Below, piece after piece: positions 10,406-21,570 of a DNA stretch of 64,000 bases. The first letter of the stretch is position 1, and the number at the start of each line of letters is the position of its first letter. Below the pieces are notes generated by a model, which saw only the letters and a program-made list of their open reading frames with translations, did no database searches and was not told where the DNA came from. The stretch is taken from assembly GCA_001510575.1 (NCBI GenBank), contig LNGK01000008.1, positions 942,340 through 1,006,339 on the forward strand, in the 5' to 3' direction. A program made the translations under genes and the position numbers. Source of the DNA: Knoxdaviesia capensis (taxonomy: Eukaryota; Ascomycota; Sordariomycetes; Microascales; Gondwanamycetaceae).

Positions 10406-13400
10406 ATGGTTCGCGGATCTCTCGGGGCTGCCATTCTGCTCCTGCACGCCACTTCTACCTGGGCACTCCAGGGGTCGTGGCGCCGCCATGAGGGCCCGGT
10501 GAAGACCCGGGCCACCGCGTCGGCTCCGCTCTCGGCGGGAGATGCTGCCGGTGACGCAGCCGCCGTGGCTCCGGCAACTGTCGAGCTGGAGAAGTACATT
10601 ATCCAGCTCGGAAAGGTAAGACCCCGCAGCCCATCCCATCCATCCCCCCCAAATAAAAAATAAAAAGGGCAAAGGACTCAGACTAACTCTTCGCTGATTT
10701 TCTCCCACGCGGTCCAGGATGAGAGCGTGGAAGACGCGAAAGCGCAGATCATCGCGGCCGGCGGCTCCGTCTACCGCACCTACGACTTTGCGCTGTTCCG
10801 CGGCCTAGCGGTGGCGATCTCGAACGTCTCGGCCGTCGAGGAGTTCGTCGCGCAGACTGCTCCAGCGGTTATGCCTGGGGGCAGCGGTGAGCGGCGGATG
10901 TGGTCCGACTACCGCCTGCCGCAGGTTGAAGGGAGCGCCGGCTACCATTTCGACGTCGACCACTTTGAGGGCTTGAAGCGCCGCCAGAGTCCCGCGGCGT
11001 ATGAGTTTACTGATCATGTGTTTACGGGGGTTGCGGATGTCCATGCTTCGGGGTATCGTGGCCAGGGCATCAAGATCGCTGTGGTGGACTCGGGTGTGGA
11101 CTATACTCACCCTGCTGTAAGTCGACCCCAGTCCCAAGTATACGGTGCCGTGTTAATTAGAGCAGAAAGCTGATTGAAAATACACGCTCTCTTCAATAGC
11201 TGGGTGGCGGTGTGGGACCCGGATACAAGATCGAGTACGGCGTCGATCTCGTCGGAGACGGTAAGTGTGGCCACCGAAGCCTCCCCGTGGTGGAAGAGCA
11301 CCGTTAGGGCTAACATTTGTCTTGCTACAGAGTACCCCTACGGTCCTATTGCCGAAGACAACGACCCCATGGATACCCTCGGCCACGGCACCAACGTCGT
11401 CGGTGTGATTGTCGCCGAGGGCGGAATGACCACCGGCGTGGCCCCCGATGCCAATATCTGGATGTTCAAGATCGGCAGCATGTACAGCGGGCCGCTTGTA
11501 TCCGCGATGGCCGAAGCCTTCCTGCGCGCGCACGAGCGCGGGGCCGATATCATCACCTGCTCGGTCGGCTACACGAGTCTTCCTCCTGACGACTTCTTCT
11601 CGCAGATTTCTGCCGCCATCGCCGAGGACGGTGTGATTGTGACCCTGTCTATCGGTAACAATGGAGACCGGGGTCCGTTTTTCATGTCCGTGCCAGCTGG
11701 CGGCAGCGAAGTGATCGCGGTGGGATCCAGCTCCAGCAATATCATCCCCTCGCCCGTGTTCTCGGTCACCGTTCCCGGAAGCGAGGAGGACGCCTCGCAG
11801 CTTGCCTACCTGCCCCAGTCAGCCGTGTGGAGCCTCACCGGAGAGGTGGTGTTCCCCAACCCGGATACGCTGGAGGACCCCATGGCTGGCTGTAGCTACG
11901 AGGGACTAAACCTGACCGGCAAGATTATCATGTTCCCCACCGCTTCTGGGTGCAACATCTACCAGAAATACGACATTGCCAAGTCCCAGAGAGCCGCGGC
12001 GATACTGCTGTACAACACCACCGGCATCTTCAGCCCGGAAACGGTCGTCGTGCGGTCCGATGTTGCAGCGGTTGAGTGGTCAACGGCGCAGAAGCTCTTT
12101 GAGCTGTACAAGCAGTACGGCACAGTGAGGCTGGAGTTCGGGGCCACGACCGAGCTCGTGGGCGCGGCCAGCCGCTACGCCAGCATGATGGACGGGTACT
12201 CGTGCTGGGGCGGAACAGCCGATCTCCGCATCAAGCCGGAGGTGGTTGCGCCGGGCGGCGGAGTGGTGTCGACGAGACTTGGCGGCGGATACGAGTCGAT
12301 TTCCGGCACGTCGTTCTCGGCGCCGTATGTCGCGGGAGTTGCGGCGCTCTGGGCGAGCAAGTTTGGTGGCCGGTCGGTGCACGGCACCAGCCTGGCGCGC
12401 AAGTTCAGCCGGCAGCTTATGGCGTCAGCCTCGACGCTGGACGGCTGGAGCACCGTCCTCAACGACGAAGCGGCAACAGTGATGGAGTTTGGGAAGGGCA
12501 CGTCGGCCCCGATCATGCAGGGCGGAGCCGGCATCGTGAATGCTTCACGGCTTCTGGCGGGCACGACCACACTTTCGTACGAGAAGATTGAGCTTCAGGA
12601 CAGCCACCACTTCCAGCGCTACCACCCGGTCGAGGTCACGAATACCGCGGGGGTTGACGTTACCTACTCGTTTGAGCTGCAGGCGCACGGTGGTCTCAAG
12701 CTGCTGATGCGGGACAAGACGCGGCTGATGGGGTTCTTCTCGGCTGATGAGATCCGGAGTGTGAACGTGCTGGATATGGAGCCGGAGGTGACGCTGCCAA
12801 AGCCGTTCACTCTGAAGTCGGGCCAGTCGAAGAGTGTGCAGTAAGTGATGCGAGAATATGCGGAGTTAAACCGCCCCCGCCCCCCCNNNNNNNNNNNNNN
12901 NNNNNNNNNNNNNNNNNNNNNNNNNNNCCCCCCTCCCTCCTTCCCCAGATAAAACATAAAAAGGGACAAAAGACCAAGACAAACGATGCTAACCAGCTCA
13001 ATCACAGAGTCAACTTCAAGCCGCTCGAAGGGCTCAGCGAAGACGATATCAGCCGCATCCCGGCGTTCAGCGGCAAGGTGCTGGTGAAGACCAGCATGGG
13101 CGAGACGTACGGCATTCCGTACATGGGTATCGCGGGTAACCTCAAGTGGACGCTGCGTCCGCTGAAATTCGCCAACATGGCGCCGATCATCCGGTCGGGG
13201 CCGGAGTGGACGCTGTTGGAGTACAAGACGAACGTGACGTTTGATATTGCGACGAGCGATTTCTTGCGCATCTGGTTTGAAATTGGTTGGCAGACAGACG
13301 AGTTGCGGTTGGATGTAAGGCAGCCAGCCCCCCCCTGAGGTTGAGAGTGGAGAGACGAGACGGCTGACACTAGCTAATCTATAAACACAAACACACAAAC

Positions 13401-13854
13401 AGATCTTCGAGGAGTCCTGGACGGAGCGCAGGTGGAAGTACCCGCCGACGCCGGGCAAGGACGGCCACATCGGCTCGGCGGCGTACTGGCAGGGGAGTCC
13501 GTCGGCGGTGACGGTGTTGCCGGAGGAGCGCAACCTGACGCAGGCTTTTCCCGTGGCGGTGACGCGGTCGCTGATCGGGGCTACGGGGCGGGGAGTGGCG
13601 TGGCTGGGGCGGCTTGCAAATGGGTCGTACCTGCAGCCGGGCAAGTACAAGTACGTATACCGTTGTTGATGTTCCTGGTTTTCATTTTTTTTCATTCTTT
13701 TTTTGTTTCTTTGCATTGTCCTTGTCTTGCTAACAACCGGCGTTTGTTCTCTAGTATGCGCTTCGCGGCTCTGCTGCCGTACGGGAACCGCGAGGGAGAG
13801 GACAACTGGGTGGTGGCCAAGACGCCGACGATCACGGTGCTGCCGATTCCATGA
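10406..13854 (+). CDS. Secreted subtilisin-like serine protease (S8) with PA domain
   Basis: Seven exons by my reading: 10406-10615, 10718-11116, 11200-11260, 11331-12840, 13008-13314, 13403-13650 and 13755-13854. They give 944 residues with every junction in frame. Residues 1 to about 20 look like a signal peptide. An I9-type propeptide follows, from KYIIQLGK. The catalytic triad is Asp194 in VVDSGVDYTHP, His242 in GHGTNVVG and Ser551 in GTSFSAPYVAG, with oxyanion Asn333 in SIGNNG. The roughly 215-residue insert between Asn and Ser contains a protease-associated domain (GKIIMFPTASGC, AAAILLYN). About 390 residues follow the Ser and probably form Fn3-like beta domains. This is the Vpr/C5a-peptidase-like branch of fungal subtilases, predicted to act outside the cell or at the wall. 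The fourth intron holds an N gap, so nothing coding need be missing. Confidence 0.92.
12887..12927. other. Assembly gap (41 N) in an intron of the protease gene
   Basis: A run of N flanked by C-rich sequence on both sides, inside the intron 12841-13007. The flanking exons splice in frame. The gap looks like a poly-C tract the assembler could not resolve. Confidence 0.95.
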
Positions 13855-14663
13855 AGGGGTGGAATGCGTGTGTAAGTAGCTTAGGTGGAAGAGGTGAAGG
13901 GGGTGAAGAGAGTGCAAGGGGGGGGGAGTGAGACATTGTATATCGGCGGCATTAGATCGAGCGAAAGAATGGAGCAGAGACATCTGTAATGACAGATCAC
14001 GATAGGGATGGAAGATTTGACGATGGAAGAGAAGATGGGCAGAAGATAGGAAATACAAGATGAATCATTCCGCTATGTGTCCGAGACCGGCATTCCTGGG
14101 AGAGAAATTGGGGCATTTAAGTTTTGAGTTTGTACGGGAGTATAAGGGTTAGGGTTTGGCCATTCACGGCCCAGGCCTTGATTGGCACAAGACGAAGAAG
14201 GTATGCAAACAAGCCCTCTCTCCTCGAGGAATATCTCCTCTCCGAAAGCGGGAATGCATCTGAGAAACCCATGCAGGGGGAGGAGTATACTGTCCATAGA
14301 TGGGAGAAGTGGTGATTTGTCGATGGACAGGAACACGCGAGAGTGGACGATACAGAACTTCCTTCTGTGTGTATGTGTGGATCAAGGTGATCTTATACAG
14401 TGGGAACTGCAGTGCAGCCAAGCAGGGCTTGGGGAGAGGAGGAAAGCTTCTTTTGAGGGTTTTGCAGGAATGGTCGCATAAGGCTGGCGGGTTTGCATCG
14501 GCACAGATACTCGGGAGTGGGAAGAATCTGGTCTGACTGTCACATCTTGGCGCCTTTGGCTGCGTGCTGCACCAACACACGTGTGCAGAGTAGACTCTGA
14601 TAGGCTGAAGCAGTATGCCTGTCTGTCTCCTTGGTGAAGAAGAGGGAGCACGCAGCAGGGAGG

Positions 14664-14760
14664 GGGAGAGAGGAGAGAGGAGAGAGGAGAGAGAGGAGAG
14701 GAGGAGGAGAGGAAAGAGAGGGAGAGAGAGAGAGAGAGAGAGAGAAGAAAGAGGAGAGAA
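14664..14760 (+). repeat. GA-rich purine tract
   Basis: Almost pure A/G for about 95 bases, with GAGAGAGG-type units passing into (GA)n. A mirror-like polypurine tract of this kind can in principle adopt triplex (H-DNA) structure. Confidence 0.85.
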
Positions 14761-15074
14761 GACCAAGTTGACGTGAGATTGAGGTTTTTGAGCTGGCCCG
14801 GCCGGCCAATCACAGCGCAGGTTGGCATCTCGTGCCTGTGGCGGCCAGCCATGATAAGTCGAGCTATGTGTGTGTGTGTGTGCGTGTGGGGTTGTTACCA
14901 GGATGTTTAACAGGTGCAGTATTTTTTTCTCTTTTTCTTTTGCTCGCGTGAATGTTGGCCGAGATCAATTTCAATCGATGGCTTTTCCCAGCCGCGTGAG
15001 CTTGGCAGTACAGTACTCCGGGAGCTGCCCTACCGAATGTTGGCCGGCCGAGGTACAAGGACGATCTGAATAAA

Positions 15075-15113
15075 AGAGAGAGAGAGAGAGAGGGGGGNGG
15101 GGGGGGGGGGGGG
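15075..15113 (+). repeat. (AG)n tract running into poly-G with one unresolved base
   Basis: An AG repeat followed by a run of about 20 G containing a single N at 15098. The ambiguity is again in a G/C homopolymer. Confidence 0.85.
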
Positions 15114-15915
15114 AAGAGATAGAGAGGGGAAGAGAGACGCGATGATTCTCGGGGGATTTTTCCTTCACTTTCGGAGATAACCCTCATTCCTGCCTTCGTT
15201 CTGGAGAGAGATAAGAGGAGTGAAACAGGAGGAAGGAGAGACAGCGATCGCTCCTTCTTCTGCTGATCCGGTCTGGTTTAGATCTCTCGGTGTGTGTGTG
15301 TGGTGATGCCCTCGTACAGAACAGCCTCGTGCAGTGTGCAGTGAGTGGCGCAACACTCGAGAGTGTCTTAGTCGGACATACACACAGACAGACAGACAGA
15401 ACTGAGAGAGAACGAAGGATGTACTACTGTACACACGTACACGGAAGAACACAACACTCGTTCATGTGCGTGCCTACCCAAACCGGGCCCCCTGAACAAC
15501 CTTTATAGACCATCATCTTAAATAGAGTAAGAGACTTTTTTTTTCTTTTCCATCTTTTTCCCGAGCATGAGAGAGAACCACAGTTACCATACCGGTCTCA
15601 CTTTGCTAGTGCGTGTGTGTGTGTGTGGGCGTGGCTCCTGGATTTTCCATCCATTGAGAAGCCAGCATGTGTGCCATGTGCCATGTGCCTCGCCGGCCGG
15701 CCTTGTTTTCCTCCCCGATTCAGGGATCAGCAGAGTGAAGAATGCAATCGGCACCAGATGGGGGCTTGATGCAACTCAATTTCGAACAAAGCGAGGAAAA
15801 GAGGTTGGACAGATAGACAGACACTAGTATTGTTGTCGAACGCCCTTTGCTTCAGTTTATAAACATATATCCACGGCCTCCTTCATCTGTATTTTCTGCC
15901 TCTTCTTTTTTCTTT

Positions 15916-15918
<3 letters not shown>

Positions 15919-15952
<34 letters not shown>
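15919..15952 (+). repeat. (TC)n microsatellite
   Basis: About 17 TC units at the start of the pyrimidine-rich region upstream of the gene at 18350. Confidence 0.9.
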
Positions 15953-15954
<2 letters not shown>

Positions 15955-18349
15955 ACCCTCTCTGCGTCTGTCTGTCTGGTTCTTCGTGCTTGTCCCCGCC
16001 GCATGAATCTCGCCCGGTCATCGCCGCATCACTCTGTTTAGAATTTCATTTATGCCTTAAAGAAGACCACCGCCAACCACTCTATCTCGCACTCACACGA
16101 GCACCACTCCCCTCCCCCAAAAAAGAGAGTCAGCCATTCTTCACCCGAGATTAACCGGTTCCCTCTTCCTTCACTCTTCACCGCGAATCTCCGGCCGTCC
16201 CAAAACGAACCGGAAAAGAAAGAGACAAGCGAAAATTCCCAGAGTGCGATTTATACCCGTCGGGAATTACCGAAAAGGAGGTTTTTTCTTTTCCTTCTTT
16301 CGTCTGTTGAAGAAGCCTTGCTTGCTCGTCTATTTTTCGTCGTAATTCGTCGTATTCAGTACGAAATCGAATGTTTGAAGCTCGGGCCGGTTACTCTCTC
16401 CAGGCACCCGAGTTTTTTTCTCTTTTTGGTTGGGTCGTTTCGTCACTTTACGTACTTGAAATCACCAGCGGACCTTATTGTGTCGTGCTCAATAAGTGCG
16501 CAAGGAGCCCTCTCAACGAAAGCATCTTACCGTTTCCCTCCCCCCTTCGAAGGAAACCTGGCAGAAACCGTCTGTGCACCCTTTGCAAAACACCGCCCCT
16601 CCCCCCTCGAACAAAAAGGTGAGGAATAAATCTCACGATCCAGAAAGTCACAGAGCCGGTCTGAGACAGATATTATAAATCCAACTTGCTTCCTGGAGTA
16701 AGCCGCAGCTCCCTGAACAGAGACATCTCACCAAACAGGTCCAGCAGCATCAACCACAACCCAGCAACCGCAACCCACAGCCGACTTACATACATCCACT
16801 CACTCTTGATCTGCCTTACCTCACGTCATCTTTTCCCCAATCTTCCCGCATTGAAGCCTGAGTCTACCATCAATCGCGATACCGCAAGTCAACACCCCCA
16901 ATCCAGGTACCCGAGATCACCCAAAATAAAAGCTTCAGCAACGCCTGCCTCACTTTCCCTCTTTTCTTTTTTTTTTCTCTTCTTTTTCTCTTTCAATCTT
17001 CTCCAGAGAAATAAAAGCCGCCTTTCAAAGAAGAGAGGACCCTGTTTCGAATCTCTCTCACGGTTGTTTCTTTTTTTATCTTTTTTTCTTTCCCTCCGTT
17101 TCGACCTTCTCTTTATCAACGTTCCATCGAAGCCGCTGTTTCTTGAACAACCCACTTCCCTCTGGCTCTGTTTATATCCGGAAACAAGGAATCCTCTAGC
17201 CAGACAGACACCGACCTCTCAGACCTCTTTTCCCCCCCCAAGCGAACGCACATGCTCTGTTTCCGTTTTTGGTCGACTTGTTTGATGGTGGTGCGGCCGT
17301 GAACTCTATTTAAGTGCGCCACAGCGTCCATCCACCGCCGAGTAAAGAAGCCACCGATCATATCATCTCTTTCTTCTTTTCTCTCTCAATCTATCTGTCG
17401 TCTTCTGCCGTCTCTTTATTTCCAACCCCCCTTAGCCGGCCGGCCATCTTTTTCTTTTCTTTTTTCTGCTATTGATCCTCGGTGTGAACACACCCATCAA
17501 TCTATCTCACCAGCCAATTGCCCACCAACCCCGCTGAGACAGCCACTCACCGGGTGTGTGCCGGAGTATAGATTTTCGGCCAACCCCAATTTTCTGACCT
17601 TTTTGTCCCTTTTTCTTTTTGGCACCGAGCATTTCCGGCCGCGGGCTAAGAGAGTGAGCTGATTTATCTGTTTTATATTCCGGGCTGGCTCGCCTTTTTT
17701 TTTTTTTCATTATTATTTTTTTTTCCCTGGTCTCTTCGCTCTCGCTTGGAGAAATAATTACACAGAAATCCTCCTCTCTCGCGCTCTCTCTTTCCTCCCC
17801 CCTTCGGGCCTCGCAACTGTTCTGGATCTTGGGCCCATTTTCGCTCTGCCCTGACACTGTCGCTTTTGTCCTTTTTGGTTCTATATTTGGTTCCAGACCC
17901 CAATAGGCCCCGGTTTTTACGTGCCGCCGAAAGCTAATCGTTTCCCACCCCTCCCAAAAAAGCCCTGTCACTTTTTCTCTCTTCGCTCTTCCCACTACTG
18001 ATCGCATGTCATTCCGCTTTATTGTGCCCTTTCCCGTATCCGTCGCTTCCAATTCTCCCGCCGGCGTGTGCCTCTTAGCCGCTGTCGCTTTTATTTAATC
18101 TTCACCCTCCGTCCCTCCTTCTCCCTCTTGCTTTTTCTTCACCACTTGGCACCTTCCTTTGTCGTTCTGTGGTCTTCAACTCCCAAGAGATTCCCGAGAT
18201 CGACTTACAGGATTTAGGGTCAGGACTAACATCTTGGCATTCTTACACCTCTCTCTCTCTCTCTCTCTCTGTCCATCTTGTATATTTCTTTATACACACA
18301 ACACAACTTAACGCAACACAAACTTCAGAAAATACATAATTAATTAAAA

Positions 18350-19231
18350 ATGCGCACTTCATATCTGGCCCTGTTGGCAGCTGCCACCTCCTCCACAGTC
18401 TTGGCTTTCCCGCTTGTCGTCCCGTCTCCGTCATCTTCCCTCGTCGACTCGGCTGCCGCGCGGATACCCACCGTGTCGTCGATAGCCAATGTGGACGATG
18501 ACGCCACCCGACAACGGCCGTTGGACGAAAAGCAGCATGCCGCCCCGCCGCCGCCGCCGCCATCTTTCGACAACTCGCCCGTGACCCCCGCCAGCTACCT
18601 GACTCCCGACGAGGCCCTGGCCCTGCCCAATCCACTGGCTTCCGGCTACCTGATGTCGCTGTCCGACGGCGACGGCGACGAGGACGACTCGTTCGGCGGG
18701 TCTGCTGTGTCGTCGGCGTCGCCTGCCCCTGCTGCGGCCACCGCCACCGCCCAGCCTCCCGCCCAGAAGCCCAATAACGTGCTGCGGTCCGACGAGGACC
18801 CCGACGACTGGGTGCTGGTCAGCGGCGACCTGTCGGACGCTATGCTGGTGTCTAACGACCCCGACTACATCGTGCCGGTGCGTACCGAGGCGGACGACGA
18901 CGACGCCGATGCTGCCGCGTCTGCCGCCCCTCTCCCGTGCTCCCGCGTGCACTGCACCTTGTCGACCACCTGCCTGCTCGCCACCTTCTACCGCTACCCG
19001 TGGGTGCTGCCGCTCGCCTCGTGGCTGGTCATGGCCGCCGTGGTCGCGCTGTGGGCCGGCGTGTCGCTCGCCCGCCGCCCCGACGGCAGCCGGCTGGACG
19101 TGTGCGAGTGGTTCTGCGGCGCCGCCCACGGGCCGATCTACCTCGCCGAGTCTGAGCAGTCTTCTGTCGCCTCTGAGAAGCGGCCGGTGGAGCAGTCGGA
19201 GACTCCTCCGGAGGCGCCGTACCGGGACTGA
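18350..19231 (+). CDS. Unrecognised single-pass membrane protein with signal peptide
   Basis: A single-exon ORF of 293 residues; the ATG follows an A/T-rich leader ending in TTAAAA. I do not recognise the family. Visible features: a signal peptide at residues 1-19 (predicted cleavage after STVLA), then about 175 residues rich in Ser, Pro, Ala and Asp with a Pro run near 66-71. Acidic patches follow, and a membrane-proximal cysteine cluster (CSRVHCTLSTTC). One strong membrane segment spans about 216-241. The 52-residue tail starts RRPDG and contains CEWFCGAAHGPIYLAE. The Arg pair after the membrane segment favours a type I topology, with a Ser/Pro-rich, possibly O-glycosylated outer domain. 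It could be a wall or secretory-pathway protein; I assign no function. Codon use and GC content resemble the certain genes, so I think it is real. Confidence 0.72.
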   Translation: MRTSYLALLAAATSSTVLAFPLVVPSPSSSLVDSAAARIPTVSSIANVDDDATRQRPLDEKQHAAPPPPPPSFDNSPVTPASYLTPDEALALPNPLASGYLMSLSDGDGDEDDSFGGSAVSSASPAPAAATATAQPPAQKPNNVLRSDEDPDDWVLVSGDLSDAMLVSNDPDYIVPVRTEADDDDADAAASAAPLPCSRVHCTLSTTCLLATFYRYPWVLPLASWLVMAAVVALWAGVSLARRPDGSRLDVCEWFCGAAHGPIYLAESEQSSVASEKRPVEQSETPPEAPYRD

Positions 19232-20682
19232 ATACCCCCTGTCCTCTCTCTTTCTTTTTGGCTTTCCGGCGTCTTTGGATTTAGCGGACCCCCCCCCCAC
19301 ATCAGCTGTTAACCATCCAGCGGAGGCGTGCTACGAAGCCCCCCTCTTCCTCTTGTACATACTGTGCACGCCTCGTATCACCATCAATCTTTGGATATAA
19401 GCGAGGTTCCTTCCTTCTCTCTGTGGTATAATGTGGTCGATGGAACGGTAGATACTGGTTCTCTTTCTTATATTTCTTTTGTGGGTCTTCTTTCTTGTTT
19501 GGAACTTATTAAAGCGAGGCGTTCGTTGTTTTTTTTTCTGTCTGTCTTTGCTTTTTCGGGGGCACTGTCTGTATTGTATAGGACACCACCACCAACGATA
19601 TACCGTATTCATAACATCCACATCGTTCGTTTTGTCCTGCACGTTGCTGGTGGCCGTTGTCGCGTGGGACCTACCTGCGTATGTGTGCAAGTCTGTATGA
19701 AAATGTGAGTGTTTGTGCACTTGCGTCTCTCTATAGAGTGGACCCAAATCTTGCAGAGGAACCAACCACGGCCCAACCTCCGTCCAGTCTCCGGAGGACC
19801 TGAAATATCCACACAGCAAAAGAAACACAAAAACCGCGAGTCGCGCCGATACGAACCTACAGCACACCCCCGGACTCTGGCCGACGGGCTACCGGGCCCA
19901 CCCAAATCCGGGAATACCATCCCCACTCCCCTCTTTCCCCACCGACAACCGGACACTCATTCCACCTCTAGCCCTGATCTGTCAGGGCAGATGAACGTCA
20001 TACACGAAGAGGACAAAAAAATATTCAGTGAATACTATGCTTCATATCTATGATTGTGTATACAAATAGCATGTCGGACACTCTAGCAGCCGTAGCGTTT
20101 TTGCTTCGGTCACGTGCCTTGTCCAAACTTGGCGGCCCCCCCGAGACCGTGTCGATACTCCCGTGCTACCTACCACCCGCCCCGTCCATATCTAGCCCTC
20201 GTTTATCTCACCTCCAGTGACTTGAATACCCAGCAGTAGACACACAAGGACATACACATACACTCTCCACTCGAAAGAAAAAAAATGAACACGGCCTGAA
20301 CTGAGAAACGACACGGCAAGAAACGGCGATGAAAAGACAACGACGAAAAAAATAAGAGATGATGATTTACACAAATGCCGGCCAGTTTTTGTTCTGATTC
20401 ACGAAAAAAGGAAACTCAACCAAGTGACAGTACCGTCCCATAATATATATACCAAAAACGCCTCTCGCTCAAAAGAAACAGTAAATAGAGTCCAAGCAAC
20501 AAGCTCTCCCGCAAAAACAAGACTGATGAACATGGGCTACCATGTTAAACCACATCCAACGGTATCCCCAAATGTACCAGGACAACTGATAAGAAGACCA
20601 GAAAATCAAAAAAAAAAACAAAAATCAAGTTTCCCGAGTGGCCATCCATTTAACACCATCCCTACCACAATCCTAAACGGCT
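19232..20682. other. Convergent spacer with probable 3' UTRs
   Basis: T-rich on the + strand to about 19.65 kb, then A-rich from about 19.75 kb to the end of the minus-strand gene at 20683. The composition switch near 19.7 kb probably marks where the two convergent transcripts meet. No gene seen. Confidence 0.4.
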
Positions 20683-21570
20683 CTATCCGTGCTGAACGTG
20701 GTTATTACTGGGAGGTGGGAATGGTGGCCGCTTGTTACTGTCTTTCTTCGACGCAAGCACCGATCCTACCACCAATCCAGCGATGAAAATGATCAGAATC
20801 AGCAACGCTATGCACCACTTCTGGCGTCTTTTCCTCTGCGGCCGAGGGCCGGGGTTCAGCATGCCGCCCATGTTTTGGGGGCGCGAGTGATTGGGTCCAT
20901 GGGGCCACGGAGTGAAGTTGCGGCCCTGCATGCTCTCTGGCCACCGCAGCGCTCGTCCGGGTAAGGGGAGGACGGCGGGCGGGGGATGAGACATGAGAGG
21001 GACGTATGAAGACGACGTTGCCGGCCGCAACGGCGCACTGCTGCTGAATGAAGGGTTCGGAGATGGAGGTGTTTCGATGGATGGTCGGGTTGCGGTCGGA
21101 CGAGTACTTGACGATGAACTAGAGGGCTCGTAAGGCGGGGGTGGACCAAATGCGTCAAGGTGGCCTTGAGCAGGATCTTGCCAGGACGACCTTGAGGTGC
21201 CCTGGGTTTGTACACGGAGCGACGGCTGGGCCACGGCAGTCAACGGAATGTTGTTTCCGGTCAACGAAAGAGAGTCATGCTTTCCGCGGCGAGGAGCAGA
21301 GCCTGATGCGAGCGGGGCTTGCAGAATCGATTGGCTGGCAGAGGATGCAGTCTCGCTGGGACGGAGGTGGTCTGATCGAGGATAGGCGGCATCGTTGAGT
21401 TGGTCGGACGGGTGAGAGGCTGTCTGGGGCTCAACATAGTAAGCCCCAGAAGCAGGTGGCGCCCGTCCGATGCCAGCCATCGACGGAGGGATATAGTCGG
21501 AAGACGGATAGGCGGCATCGTCAATCTGGTTGGACGGATGACCGGGATTCGTGTTCCCAAAGGACGCCAT
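20683..21570 (-). CDS. Unrecognised proline-rich protein with C-terminal membrane anchor
   Basis: A single-exon ORF of 295 residues; the first in-frame ATG is at 21568-21570. I do not recognise the family. The N-terminus holds two copies of a 20-residue repeat (residues 11-30 and 53-72, pattern HPSxQxxDAAYPxSDxxxPS). A PPPPYEP stretch follows, with a PPxY motif at residues 144-147, then a Ser/Pro/Thr-rich region. A basic cluster (RPQRKRRQK) precedes one hydrophobic segment at about 252-273, and the tail is short, basic and Pro-rich. No signal peptide is visible, so the long N-terminal part is probably cytosolic. PPxY motifs are the usual ligands of WW domains in Nedd4/Rsp5 ubiquitin ligases, so an Rsp5-adaptor-like role is possible but only inferred. 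Confidence 0.68.
   Translation of the reverse strand: MASFGNTNPGHPSNQIDDAAYPSSDYIPPSMAGIGRAPPASGAYYVEPQTASHPSDQLNDAAYPRSDHLRPSETASSASQSILQAPLASGSAPRRGKHDSLSLTGNNIPLTAVAQPSLRVQTQGTSRSSWQDPAQGHLDAFGPPPPYEPSSSSSSTRPTATRPSIETPPSPNPSFSSSAPLRPATSSSYVPLMSHPPPAVLPLPGRALRWPESMQGRNFTPWPHGPNHSRPQNMGGMLNPGPRPQRKRRQKWCIALLILIIFIAGLVVGSVLASKKDSNKRPPFPPPSNNHVQHG

Larger units (their letters stand above)
13855..18349. promoter_or_regulatory. Long spacer and pyrimidine-rich leader of the 18.35 kb gene
   Basis: About 4.5 kb without a recognisable gene. The left part (to about 15.8 kb) is full of microsatellites: GA-rich at 14664-14760, GT near 14869-14884, and AG plus poly-G at 15075-15113. From about 15.85 kb to 18.35 kb the + strand is strongly pyrimidine-rich, with (CT)n at 15919-15952 and 18249-18270. 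This fits a very long promoter or 5' leader for the membrane-protein gene at 18350. A telomere-like AAGGGTTAGGGTTT is at 14144-14157. ORFs of up to about 200 codons here start at non-ATG codons or are low-complexity, and I do not accept them. Confidence 0.4.

Noticed and set aside
12664..14058. 464-codon minus-strand ORF across the N gap downstream of the protease
   Set aside because: It is antisense to the last protease exons and uses the N run as if it were open sequence.
16686..17285. 199-codon ORF in the pyrimidine-rich leader
   Set aside because: It begins at TTG rather than ATG and is a Ser/Leu/Phe-rich read of CT-rich DNA.
18431..19300. 289-codon minus-strand ORF opposite the membrane protein at 18350
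   Set aside because: Gly/Arg/Val-rich shadow; the + frame has a signal peptide, a membrane segment and an ATG in a plausible context.
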